A stretch of DNA of 62,708 bases from Fibrobacter sp. (lineage in GTDB: Bacteria; Fibrobacterota; Fibrobacteria; Fibrobacterales; Fibrobacteraceae): positions 1-62,708 of the forward strand of contig JAKSIF010000015.1 in the NCBI GenBank assembly GCA_024398965.1, read 5' to 3'. Below are positions 7,328 to 15,517 of the stretch, in pieces; positions within the stretch are counted from its first letter, which is position 1; every line of letters starts with the position of its first letter. The notes beneath the pieces were generated by a model. That model worked only from the letters and a program-made list of their open reading frames with translations, made no database searches and was not told where the DNA came from. The position numbers and the translations under genes are program-made.

Positions 7328-8207
7328 TGAGCCTGATTACTTTTTGAAGTTGATAAAGGGCGCTAGCGACACCCTGAATGTGATGGACGCTTTAGTTGAA
7401 AAAGACTATTACGTCTCCCTCATCCTTGCCGAAATCGCGGCTACATCAGACCTTGCCGTTTTCAAGGGCGGAACATCGTTATCCAAGGCGCACCATACAA
7501 TCAATCGATTTTCAGAAGACATCGACATTGCATTTTGCGGTCACATCGGTGCTTCGCGAAGAAAAAAGCTTAAATACAATGTGATCGCGCCTATCGCAAC
7601 AAAGCTCGGGCTTGTCATTACCAACTTTGACAAGACGCAAAGCGATCGCGACATCAACAACTACACTTTTGCCTATAAGCAGTTGTGCAACTCCAGTGCA
7701 CAAGTCGTTCCAGAAGTCCGCCTAGAAACCAGTATGGTCACCGAAGCGTTTCCTGTTGTAGAAATGTCCATCGGGAATTACATTGCAACATACGCAAGCA
7801 ACGTAGATGTTGAAAAGTATGATTTGCAGCCGTTTCAAATGAAAGTGCAATCTTTAGAAAGAACCTTCGTAGATAAAGTCTTTGCCATTTGCGACTATTA
7901 CCTCGCCGGAAAAACAAGACGCCTGTCTCGTCATCTTTACGATTTGCACAAGTTGTATCCGCAAATCACATTTAATGATGATTTAAAAAAGCTAATCCAG
8001 CAAGTTCGCAGCGTGCGGGCCGCAACTGACACTTGCCCATCGGCCATGCCGGGCATCAACATCAACGAACTGCTGAAAGAAATCTGCGAAAAAGATTTCT
8101 TCAAAAAAGACTACGATGGGGTAACCCAGTTCTTTGTATTTGACAATGTGAAATACAAAGAAGCTAAAAGCACGCTTGGGCAAATTGCAGAAAATTTTAA
8201 TGATTAA
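7314..8207 (+). CDS. AbiEii/AbiGii-type nucleotidyltransferase toxin
   Basis: 297 residues with the nucleotidyltransferase signature FKGGTSLSKAHH followed by RFSEDIDIAF (GG[TS]-S/L plus Asp-x-Asp), the active-site core of AbiEii toxins, and a helical C-terminal half with FVDKVFAICDYYLAGK and RHLYDLHKL. AbiEii proteins are thought to modify a cellular RNA or nucleotide target and stop growth after phage infection. The only start in range is GTG at 7314 (or TTG at 7320), both inside the end of the antitoxin gene, which implies translational coupling. Both catalytic acids are present, so it looks active. Confidence 0.85.
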   Translation: MYLHNEPDYFLKLIKGASDTLNVMDALVEKDYYVSLILAEIAATSDLAVFKGGTSLSKAHHTINRFSEDIDIAFCGHIGASRRKKLKYNVIAPIATKLGLVITNFDKTQSDRDINNYTFAYKQLCNSSAQVVPEVRLETSMVTEAFPVVEMSIGNYIATYASNVDVEKYDLQPFQMKVQSLERTFVDKVFAICDYYLAGKTRRLSRHLYDLHKLYPQITFNDDLKKLIQQVRSVRAATDTCPSAMPGININELLKEICEKDFFKKDYDGVTQFFVFDNVKYKEAKSTLGQIAENFND

Positions 8208-8216
8208 TCCCTCAAA

Positions 8217-9056
8217 TTACAGCGCCGTATCCAGCACCATCATCAGGGAAAATCCCAGAGCGAAAAGCAGAGTTACGCCGTCAAAGTGAACACCTTCATT
8301 GGCTTCGGGCAAAAGTTCCTCCACCACCACGTAGATCATGGCTCCGGCAGCAAGGCTCAACAAATAGGGCATGGCAGGGAGAATGGAACTTGCCAAAAGC
8401 ACCGTAACCACGGCGGCGCCCGCTTCTGCAACTGCAGATACAAAACCAAGTCCAAAGGACTTTAAACGTGTCTCGCCCTCGGCACGCAAGGGCAGCGAAA
8501 CAATTGCACCTTCCGGAAAATTCTGCAAGGCCATACCGATGGAAACTGCAACTGCAGACGCCAACGAGATTCCGCCCGCCGCGCCCACGCTTGCAACATC
8601 GCCAGCAGTTCCCGCAACGGCACCAGCACCCGCAAGCCATCCGGCAAACACCACGCCAATGGCCATTCCCTCTGGAATGTTATGGATGGTTACGGCAAGG
8701 GCAAGCATCGTCGTACGTTTCATTTTCACGCGGGGACCTTCGGGATCATTACTGCCCAAGTGCAAATGGGGCGTAATCTTGTCAATCAGAAACAGCAAAA
8801 GAATGCCCGCCCAGAATCCCGCAACAGGAGGAACAAAGGCAAGTTTGCCGTAATCCGCAGCCGATTCGATGGAGGGCAACAGCAAGCTCCATACGGACGC
8901 CGCCACCATCACACCAGCGGCAAAAGCCATCATGGCCCGCTGCACCTTGGGCCGCAAACTTCCCTTCATGAAAAAGACACAGGCCGCCCCGAGAACCGTT
9001 CCCAAGAACGGAATCCCAATTCCATAAATCACAGGCAAGTAATGAGCAAAATCCAT
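8217..9056 (-). CDS. ZIP-family divalent metal transporter
   Basis: 279 residues of almost continuous membrane helices with the two ZIP signatures: HNIPEGMAIGVV in helix 4 and GMALQNFPEGAIV in helix 5, whose His, Asn, Pro-Glu and Gly residues form the binuclear metal site. A Ser/Ala/Gly-rich loop separates them. Members move zinc, iron or manganese into the cytoplasm; the GufA-like layout fits best, the metal is not predictable. Start taken at 9056 since GGAGG lies 4 bases upstream; the TTG at 9071 is less likely. It is convergent with the AbiEii gene (9 bp apart). Confidence 0.88.
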   Translation of the reverse strand: MDFAHYLPVIYGIGIPFLGTVLGAACVFFMKGSLRPKVQRAMMAFAAGVMVAASVWSLLLPSIESAADYGKLAFVPPVAGFWAGILLLFLIDKITPHLHLGSNDPEGPRVKMKRTTMLALAVTIHNIPEGMAIGVVFAGWLAGAGAVAGTAGDVASVGAAGGISLASAVAVSIGMALQNFPEGAIVSLPLRAEGETRLKSFGLGFVSAVAEAGAAVVTVLLASSILPAMPYLLSLAAGAMIYVVVEELLPEANEGVHFDGVTLLFALGFSLMMVLDTAL

Positions 9057-9139
9057 AAAGCCTCCATTCAATTTTCAATATACAAAACAGAGGATTCTAG
9101 TGACAGTTATAAATAAAAATGCAGAAGTTCGAAGACCTC

Positions 9140-9778
9140 TTATTTTCTATACATCACCACAAAGCTTTTGCGTTTCACGATTTCCTTAATCGTCACTTCG
9201 ACAAAGCCTGCGGCCTTCCCAAGCGAGATCAGTTCTTCCGGTTCAAACTTCTTGAAGCCTTTTTTCGTGTAGCTCAGTTTGTCCAGCCATTCCTTGGTGT
9301 AGACCACGTTATAGAAGGCGGCGCCAGGTTTCAGCACACGGCGAATTTCGGACAGGCCCTTTACAGTATCATTCCAGAAGTAGATGGTGTTGATGGATGT
9401 TACCGCAGAAAATGTATTTTCATCAAAGGTCAAATCGCAGCAGTCGCCAATCTGCAAATGAAGTTTTCCTTCGCGGGAGGCACGCACATTTCGAGAAGTC
9501 GCCGCAGCCACCATGTCTTCGGAAATGTCGATGCCGTACATATCGCACTTGCACTTGCCATAAAGAAGTTGCAACAAGTAACCGTTTCCAAAACCAACGT
9601 CAAGCACCTTGTCATCAGGCGAAACGTCCACCAGGGCAACCGTATTCTTGTACATGGCCCTGTTGATGACGTTCATGATTACGCAGCAAACTGCACCCAC
9701 AAAACCGCGGGGGTTCCCGAACTGACTGCCGATATATTCTGAAAACTTACTCATCATTTTTCCAAAGATTCTATTCAT
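9140..9778 (-). CDS. class I SAM-dependent methyltransferase
   Basis: 212 residues. Motif I is VLDVGFGNGYLLQLL (SAM-binding Gly-x-Gly-x-Gly variant), motif II acidic end is YGIDISEDM, and motif IV lies near FSAVTSINTIYFW. This is the Methyltransf_11/25 type that methylates small molecules or lipids; substrate unknown. Its ATG at 9778 lies within the last codons of the DUF1848 gene (8-bp overlap), so the two are probably translated together from the transcript that starts at the NhaC gene. Confidence 0.8.
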   Translation of the reverse strand: MNRIFGKMMSKFSEYIGSQFGNPRGFVGAVCCVIMNVINRAMYKNTVALVDVSPDDKVLDVGFGNGYLLQLLYGKCKCDMYGIDISEDMVAAATSRNVRASREGKLHLQIGDCCDLTFDENTFSAVTSINTIYFWNDTVKGLSEIRRVLKPGAAFYNVVYTKEWLDKLSYTKKGFKKFEPEELISLGKAAGFVEVTIKEIVKRKSFVVMYRK

Positions 9779-10799
9779 CAAACAGGTTTATCTGCTTATC
9801 GTTTCTAGGAACGATCCAGCTGATTTGCTTTGCCTGGTGAATCACATCATTTGTTTTTAAATTGCCTATAATCAATGGCGATTCCGAATCATGCATTTTG
9901 TGATTTGAAAGCACAACATCTTTACCATAATTTGCATAACAGTATTTGCAAAGATGCAAGCAATTGCTATAGGCACCAATATCGCCGCTGACAACACACA
10001 CTTCGCATTCTGAGCGAGCGAACTTTTTCTTTGGTGGAACAAAAGTCAACGCACTATTTTCAAGACCGAAAGCTTTTTCAAAAACTTGCGCCGTGCTGCA
10101 GCCACTGCAATCAGCACCGAACTTTGACAACACGGAATTTTCCACACAGGTTTTTATTGAAATGTCGTAACGGTTACCAATTTCAACAAAGGCCTTGGTT
10201 ATCGCAATTTGTTCTTCGTTCGAAACAGGTTTTAGCTCCGGAAAATTTTGAGCCACTTTATTATAAATATCTACAAAACTTATGATGCATGTGTGAGTGT
10301 AACCCGCCAAAAGTTCCGCCATTACAGAAAATGATTTTACGTGTTGCTCCACGGAATATTTATCTGTAATAAAGATCGGATCATAGCGCCATTGCACTGC
10401 ATCCAGATTTTTTATGAGAGTAAAATCATCTTCAAGTATAGAACTTGACTTTCTAAAATTTACGTTGTGACGATTCGTTGCAACGGAAAGTTCCTTGAAC
10501 TTTTCCACAACAAAATGCTTATCAGGGACATTAGGCTCTACATCCTTTCCATAAGGCGTCAAAGTCACATGCCACAGCCAACGGTAATCCGCAAGTTCAT
10601 TCAAATGGGGTATAAGTGGTGCTGGATTTTTTGTACAGAAAAAAAGTCCATCTACAACATTTGAATTTAAATCGTAGCGGGTTACAAAATCCTTATTGTA
10701 CGGATTGCGAACAAGCACGTATCCTTCGCGAATACGATTCAAAAACCACTTTGAATAGAACGCCGGTAAATCGGTACGAATGCTTGCCGAGATAATCAT
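9771..10799 (-). CDS. DUF1848 family protein (Cys-rich, radical-SAM-like)
   Basis: 342 residues. It begins MIISASIRTDLPAFYSKWF and continues GYVLVRNPYNKDFVTRYDL and LFFCTKNPAPL, typical of DUF1848. It ends with a cysteine set: DCSGCS, CEVCVVSGDIGAYSNC, and CLHLCKYCYANYG. The spacing C-x3-C-x2-C resembles an iron-sulphur cluster site of radical SAM proteins, though at the C-terminus. The function of the family is unknown. The start overlaps the stop of the antiporter gene by 4 bp (ATGA), and the stop overlaps the methyltransferase start, so all three form one operon. Confidence 0.8.
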   Translation of the reverse strand: MIISASIRTDLPAFYSKWFLNRIREGYVLVRNPYNKDFVTRYDLNSNVVDGLFFCTKNPAPLIPHLNELADYRWLWHVTLTPYGKDVEPNVPDKHFVVEKFKELSVATNRHNVNFRKSSSILEDDFTLIKNLDAVQWRYDPIFITDKYSVEQHVKSFSVMAELLAGYTHTCIISFVDIYNKVAQNFPELKPVSNEEQIAITKAFVEIGNRYDISIKTCVENSVLSKFGADCSGCSTAQVFEKAFGLENSALTFVPPKKKFARSECEVCVVSGDIGAYSNCLHLCKYCYANYGKDVVLSNHKMHDSESPLIIGNLKTNDVIHQAKQISWIVPRNDKQINLFDE

Positions 10800-12106
10800 T
10801 TCTTTGCAAATATATTAAGAACTCGGCACAACGGCAGCAAATACAGGAAGCAAGCACAAAGTACAGCGCTGTTGGGCGCCTGAGTTGCGGCAAGCACGAT
10901 GGCCGTCGCCACGGACCAGGGCACAAGTGCAATCACGGTTACGGCAGAGTCGTAAATATTCAAGGCATGTTGATCGCGATTCGAACCGTCCAAATTCTCC
11001 GTCATTTGATTTGTCAAAATGATAGTCAAGGTCTGGTTGCAAACCACGCAAGAAGTTACAACAGCCGCAGTCAAAGTAGCCACAAAGGGATTGGTCCTTT
11101 TCGACAACTTCGCCACCAGAAGTTGCAAAGGCGTTAGCATTTGCGTTCCCTTGAAAATTCCACCAAAGCAACCTGCAATCACCACAATGGCAAAAACATT
11201 CACCATGGAAACGAGGCCGCCACCATTGATCATTTTCGCCATTTCGGGAACTGTAGTTTCATAGCCAAAAATGATTGATTTTAACAAATTGATAACGAAC
11301 TGATTTTCAATTACAATCGCCACGACAAACGCTGCGAAAGAACTCCACAAAAGAACAAGACTTGTCCGCACCCGAGCCACAGACAATGCAACAATCACAA
11401 ATGCAGGAACTAGGCTCCACAAAGAAAGGGAAAATTCCCTGGAGAAAAGTTCCGTTATGTTTTGCGAAACTGGCGACGCGGAGTCCGCAGTAACTCCATC
11501 ACCACCAATTCCCGCCACAAAATAAATTCCACAGCTCAACAAAAACGGAAGCCATGTCGTGTGCAACATTCCGCGAACATTCTGGTAAATATCCGTCTTC
11601 GTTACATTGGCCGCAAGCAACGCCATGGATGAAATGGGAGAAATGCGATTTCCAAAATAAACACCTGCAAGAACGGCGCCGCCCATCCAGGCTTCATCAA
11701 CACCAAGAGTGCGACCAACCGTAGCGCAAATCACGCCCATGGTTCCTGCAGTCCCAAGAGCGGTTCCCGTCAAAAGGGACATGGCGGAATTCAGCAGAAA
11801 CGTCAGCAGAATAAAGCTTGTGGGGTGAATCAGCTCCACGGCGTAGCTCACAATCGTCGGGATAGTTCCGCTGGCACGCCACAAGGAAGTCAAAAGCCCC
11901 AGCAGAACAAACAACAGCAAAATGCCACGGGCTGTCTTTACGCCGTTCCAGCACATTTCCGCAGTTTTCCGCAGGCCGCAGCGACGAACTCCATAACCGC
12001 CAAAAAGCAGTAGTCCAAAGCCCAGCGCATACAGCAAAGGCACGCCAACCACAAGTGACGTCAAAAGCGCTACGCAAAAGATGGCAAGGACTGCAACTTC
12101 TATCAT
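10796..12106 (-). CDS. NhaC-family Na+/H+ antiporter
   Basis: 436 residues, about 11-12 membrane helices, with the NhaC-type signature FGNRISPISSMALLAANVTKTDIYQN in the middle and a matching second half ending ILTNQMTENL and ALNIYDSAVTVIALVPWSVA. Proteins of this family exchange sodium, or organic acids such as malate and lactate, for protons at the inner membrane. Start set to ATG 12106, preceded by AGAAG; a TTG at 12124 is in frame. First gene of a three-gene operon and divergent from ruvA. Confidence 0.82.
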   Translation of the reverse strand: MIEVAVLAIFCVALLTSLVVGVPLLYALGFGLLLFGGYGVRRCGLRKTAEMCWNGVKTARGILLLFVLLGLLTSLWRASGTIPTIVSYAVELIHPTSFILLTFLLNSAMSLLTGTALGTAGTMGVICATVGRTLGVDEAWMGGAVLAGVYFGNRISPISSMALLAANVTKTDIYQNVRGMLHTTWLPFLLSCGIYFVAGIGGDGVTADSASPVSQNITELFSREFSLSLWSLVPAFVIVALSVARVRTSLVLLWSSFAAFVVAIVIENQFVINLLKSIIFGYETTVPEMAKMINGGGLVSMVNVFAIVVIAGCFGGIFKGTQMLTPLQLLVAKLSKRTNPFVATLTAAVVTSCVVCNQTLTIILTNQMTENLDGSNRDQHALNIYDSAVTVIALVPWSVATAIVLAATQAPNSAVLCACFLYLLPLCRVLNIFAKK

Positions 12107-12219
12107 AAAGTTTCTTCTCGACAATAGTAGAATATTTCAGCTTACATAAAGCTTTAACGGCAAATCATTACAAAATCAGCCCCAAAAAACACATAATTTC
12201 GCATTACCGTGCTTTTTTC

Positions 12220-12248
12220 TTGACATTTTTAGCACAAGAGTGTATATT
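12220..12248 (+). promoter_or_regulatory. promoter of ruvAB
   Basis: TTGACA (12220-12225), 17-bp spacer, TATATT (12243-12248), about 40 bases before the ruvA ATG. This is one of the closest sigma-70 matches in the window. The same 180-bp divergent region must also hold the promoter of the antiporter operon, which I could not assign. Confidence 0.65.
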
Positions 12249-12288
12249 TGTGCAGTAAACAAACGTTCATATATACTATACAGATTTT

Positions 12289-12897
12289 ATGATTGAGCAT
12301 ATCAAAGGCAAGCTAGAAGAAAAGACCCCCACCTTCGTAGTGGTCGATGTCAACGGAGTTGGCTACGGAATCAACATTTCCGCCTATACAGCTGGCAAAT
12401 TGCCCGAGGTTGGCAACGACGTAACCCTCCATACCAATCTTGTGGTTCGAGAAGATTCCATGACGCTTTTCGGATTTGCCGATACAACAGAAAAGCAGGT
12501 ATTCCTGATGATGCTCGATGTAAACGGGGTTGGTCCCAAGATGGCCCAACGTATATTGAGCGGTGTTTCTCCGGCTGATTTACTAAACATGATTGCCAGC
12601 GACAACAAGTCTGCCCTAGGCAAGATCAAGGGGCTCGGTAAAAAGACCTGCGAACAGATGGTGCTTACCCTAAAAGATAAGGCAGGAGTCATGCTCCAGG
12701 GCCTTGGCAACGTAGAAGGAAGCGGCATTACAAGCATGGGCGCCCTTACCGGAGCCAAGATGGAAGCCGTTCTTGCACTCCATACCCTGGGTGTCAAGGA
12801 TCCTGCAGCAGAAAAGGCCGTAGTCAAGGCTGTAGAAGTTCTTGGAAACGAGGCCGACGCAGCAGCCCTGATTCCCGAAGCCCTAAAGTATCTATAG
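12289..12897 (+). CDS. ruvA: Holliday junction DNA helicase subunit RuvA
   Basis: 202 residues. Domain I (OB fold) begins MIEHIKGKL and includes VVVDVNGVGYGINIS and LHTNLVVREDSMTLFGF. The two helix-hairpin-helix motifs of domain II are LMMLDVNGVGPKMAQRIL and ALGKIKGLGKKTCEQMV. The C-terminal domain III that contacts RuvB starts near residue 155 (EAVLALHTLGVKDPAAEKAVVKAVE). RuvA tetramers hold four-way junctions during recombinational repair and load RuvB. ruvB follows 18 bp downstream; ruvC is not here. Length is standard. Confidence 0.97.
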   Translation: MIEHIKGKLEEKTPTFVVVDVNGVGYGINISAYTAGKLPEVGNDVTLHTNLVVREDSMTLFGFADTTEKQVFLMMLDVNGVGPKMAQRILSGVSPADLLNMIASDNKSALGKIKGLGKKTCEQMVLTLKDKAGVMLQGLGNVEGSGITSMGALTGAKMEAVLALHTLGVKDPAAEKAVVKAVEVLGNEADAAALIPEALKYL

Positions 12898-12915
12898 ACC
12901 CAGGCAACGTACCTT

Positions 12916-13974
12916 ATGGAAGACCAGCGCATTATTTCTCCTGAACGTCGCTCAGGCGACGAAAATGATATGGAAAGGAACCTCCGTCCGCCTTCACTTG
13001 AGGAATTTACCGGACAGAAGAGCATCAAAGAGAGCCTATCCATCGCCATGGAAGCAGCAAAGCACCGCGGCGACTCGCTGGACCATTGCCTGTTTTCTGG
13101 CCCTCCGGGGCTTGGCAAGACAACGCTTGCGGGAATCATCGCGAAGGAGATGGGGGTAAACATCCACATCACCAGCGGCCCTGTTCTTGAAAAGGCCAGC
13201 GACCTTGCCGGTCTTCTGACAAGCCTGCAAGAAAACGACATTCTGTTTATCGACGAAATCCACCGTTTGAATCGCGTTGTAGAAGAATACCTCTACCCCG
13301 CCATGGAAGACTTTAGGCTCGACATCATGCTGGATTCCGGCCCCGCGGCCCGTAGCGTAAACCTCCCTCTAAAACATTTCACCTTAGTTGGAGCAACTAC
13401 CCGCAGTGGGCTCCTTACAGGGCCTTTACGCGACCGCTTTGGACTGCAGTACCGTCTAGAACTGTACGACGAAGAAGACATCGTGAAGATTCTTATGCGA
13501 AGCGCGGGCATTCTGGACGTTGGCATCGACGAAGATGCAGCCCGACTCCTGGGCGGACGCTGCCGCGGCACCCCCCGAATTGCCAATAGGGTTTTACGCC
13601 GCTGCCGTGACGTGGCCCAGGTCCGCGGCACGGGCGTCATAGACGTGGCGTCCGCACAGAAGACCCTCGACATGCTTGGAATCGATGGAGAAGGTCTTGA
13701 CTTTATGGACAGAAAGATTCTGGCCATGATCATTGATAACTTCGGCGGTGGCCCCGTAGGCCTTGGCACCATCGGTGCAGCCATCGGTGAAGAGCCCGAC
13801 ACCCTCGAAGAAGTCTACGAACCCTACCTGATTCGAAAAGGCCTGCTGTCTAGAACTCCACGAGGCCGCGTGGCCACCCGAAACGCCTACGACATGCTCC
13901 ATAGGAAAATGCCCTCGGGGCCAGTTCCCACCGGCATACCCGACATTGGCATCCAGGAAGAACTTAAACTTTAA
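12916..13974 (+). CDS. ruvB: Holliday junction branch migration ATPase RuvB
   Basis: 352 residues. Walker A is FSGPPGLGKTTLAGIIAKEM, Walker B is ILFIDEIHRLNRVVEEYLYPAMED, sensor 1 is FTLVGATTRSGLLTGPLRDRFG, and the arginine-finger region and C-terminal winged helix (GGPVGLGTIGAAIGEEPDTLEEVYEPYLIRKG) are all present. RuvB hexamers drive branch migration of Holliday junctions bound by RuvA. Normal length and no missing residue. It is convergent with the Omp85-like gene, the two stops being only 2 bp apart. Confidence 0.98.
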   Translation: MEDQRIISPERRSGDENDMERNLRPPSLEEFTGQKSIKESLSIAMEAAKHRGDSLDHCLFSGPPGLGKTTLAGIIAKEMGVNIHITSGPVLEKASDLAGLLTSLQENDILFIDEIHRLNRVVEEYLYPAMEDFRLDIMLDSGPAARSVNLPLKHFTLVGATTRSGLLTGPLRDRFGLQYRLELYDEEDIVKILMRSAGILDVGIDEDAARLLGGRCRGTPRIANRVLRRCRDVAQVRGTGVIDVASAQKTLDMLGIDGEGLDFMDRKILAMIIDNFGGGPVGLGTIGAAIGEEPDTLEEVYEPYLIRKGLLSRTPRGRVATRNAYDMLHRKMPSGPVPTGIPDIGIQEELKL

Positions 13975-13976
13975 AT

Positions 13977-15422
13977 CTACTTGAATTCCGGAGCGATGGT
14001 CATCACCAGGTTCACACCATGCAACCCGTGGAAACCGAACTGTAGTCGGAACAGGTACATGTTTGGCTGACGCACTCGAATACCGAAGCCCCATGAGTTG
14101 TAAAAACGATCCTTGGACCAATCCTTGATTCCAGGGGCGATTAGGGCATATTCATCAAAAAGCACGCCGTCCACAAAACGGTCCACAGGCCAGCGGTATT
14201 CCCAGCTGAAACTCATGAGCTGATGGGCAGACCAAGCGTCACCATAGCCGCGAAGAGGAGTTCGGGCATTCAATAAGGTGAAGGCATTATAGGGAGCGCC
14301 TCCTTCCTCCATTTCCCATATACCGATGTAACGGTACTGGAAGGCAATAACGCGACGTTCGAAAAGAGTATTGCGTACATTTTCCGGTCGCCAAACACGC
14401 ACGGCCTCATCCCAGGAGAAATCCGTATAGAACTTGCGATTAGCCCTGGCTTCCTTCGCAGAAAGCACATAGTTGTCGCCAGAACCCAAGTAGAAATAAT
14501 GCTGGAACAGAAGTTCTGTCTTGAGGAAGTCGTGATTCAGCCCTCCATCCTTGATTTTGCCTTTTGCCCCCAAGGGAGCATCCTCCCCCAGATCGTCAAA
14601 ATCAAGCCCACTGTACTTGCCCACAAAATTATACGTTCCCGTAATACCGAAACGACTTCCCCTTGAAGGTGCGTAAGGGACATCCAGATTGTCGTACAGG
14701 ATAGACAAGGCCACAGGAATCTGCAGGCTCTTCTGGTAAAGTCCTCTATCCTGAATCGGATATTCATCGCTTACAAGAATGGAATCAGCAACGTCCGGCA
14801 AGGAGGCGTCCACAAACTTTAACGTTGTCCATCCTTCCACATTCCACCTTGCCGACTGCGTCAGGGGGCGCCCCAATCGCCATGTCATTGAGATTGTCGA
14901 ATCCGGCTGGGTAAAGGCGGTCTTGGTTTCCGGCAAGATAAAGGTATCATCCCTGTCCCAAGCCATATCGATTCTATACCCACCAAAGAAGGATGTTCCA
15001 AACAGGGCATGCTTTGTGTAGCGGGCCGCCATCATTACGTCACCATTGGCGTAATAATTGCCCTGAACCACAAGATAATCCTTATCTAGAAAGATTCCGC
15101 GATGGCGGTAGTTCGCCCCGATCAAGGTCCTGGAGCCGGGCTTAAAATTGAAGCTAGGATAGATAAAGATATTATCCCGTTCACCAAAGGTAATCAGGTC
15201 TACGGACTTCTCGATTGCACCATTTTTAAACGCATAATCCATAGGCTTGGCCACCGGGTAGATCAAGCCATTCAAAACAGGCTGAATCACATTGTTAAAG
15301 GGCCATAGCCAGAGGTCCGCCAAGCGAAAGGAATCCCCTGATTCACTCGCATTTTCTTCTGCCGCATAGGTAGTCGAAGCAAGGACGAATAGAAAGCAAA
15401 CACACATTGCCGCCCCACGCAT
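13977..15422 (-). CDS. Omp85-like outer membrane beta-barrel (surface-antigen domain, no POTRA)
   Basis: 481 residues from the chosen start. A signal peptide (MRGAAMCVCFLFVLASTTYA, cleavage before AEE) is followed by a short helix-rich stretch and then alternating beta-strand pattern to the end. LRGYGDAW near residue 390 matches the conserved VRGF/LRGY motif of strand loop 6 in the BamA/TamA (bacterial surface antigen) barrel, and the distribution of Gly-rich and aromatic strands agrees. There is no room for POTRA repeats, so it belongs to the short Omp85 proteins rather than BamA itself. A longer start at 15485 is possible, but would place 21 residues before the signal peptide. Role in the outer membrane unknown. 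Confidence 0.72.
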   Translation of the reverse strand: MRGAAMCVCFLFVLASTTYAAEENASESGDSFRLADLWLWPFNNVIQPVLNGLIYPVAKPMDYAFKNGAIEKSVDLITFGERDNIFIYPSFNFKPGSRTLIGANYRHRGIFLDKDYLVVQGNYYANGDVMMAARYTKHALFGTSFFGGYRIDMAWDRDDTFILPETKTAFTQPDSTISMTWRLGRPLTQSARWNVEGWTTLKFVDASLPDVADSILVSDEYPIQDRGLYQKSLQIPVALSILYDNLDVPYAPSRGSRFGITGTYNFVGKYSGLDFDDLGEDAPLGAKGKIKDGGLNHDFLKTELLFQHYFYLGSGDNYVLSAKEARANRKFYTDFSWDEAVRVWRPENVRNTLFERRVIAFQYRYIGIWEMEEGGAPYNAFTLLNARTPLRGYGDAWSAHQLMSFSWEYRWPVDRFVDGVLFDEYALIAPGIKDWSKDRFYNSWGFGIRVRQPNMYLFRLQFGFHGLHGVNLVMTIAPEFK

Positions 15423-15517
15423 TATGCGAAGGAACTCACCCCAAAAAGGCGTCTTGCAAGCGCTTTGCATTTTTTGTAAGTCCATCCAGGAATCAAATTA
15501 TAATTATATTAGAGGCG

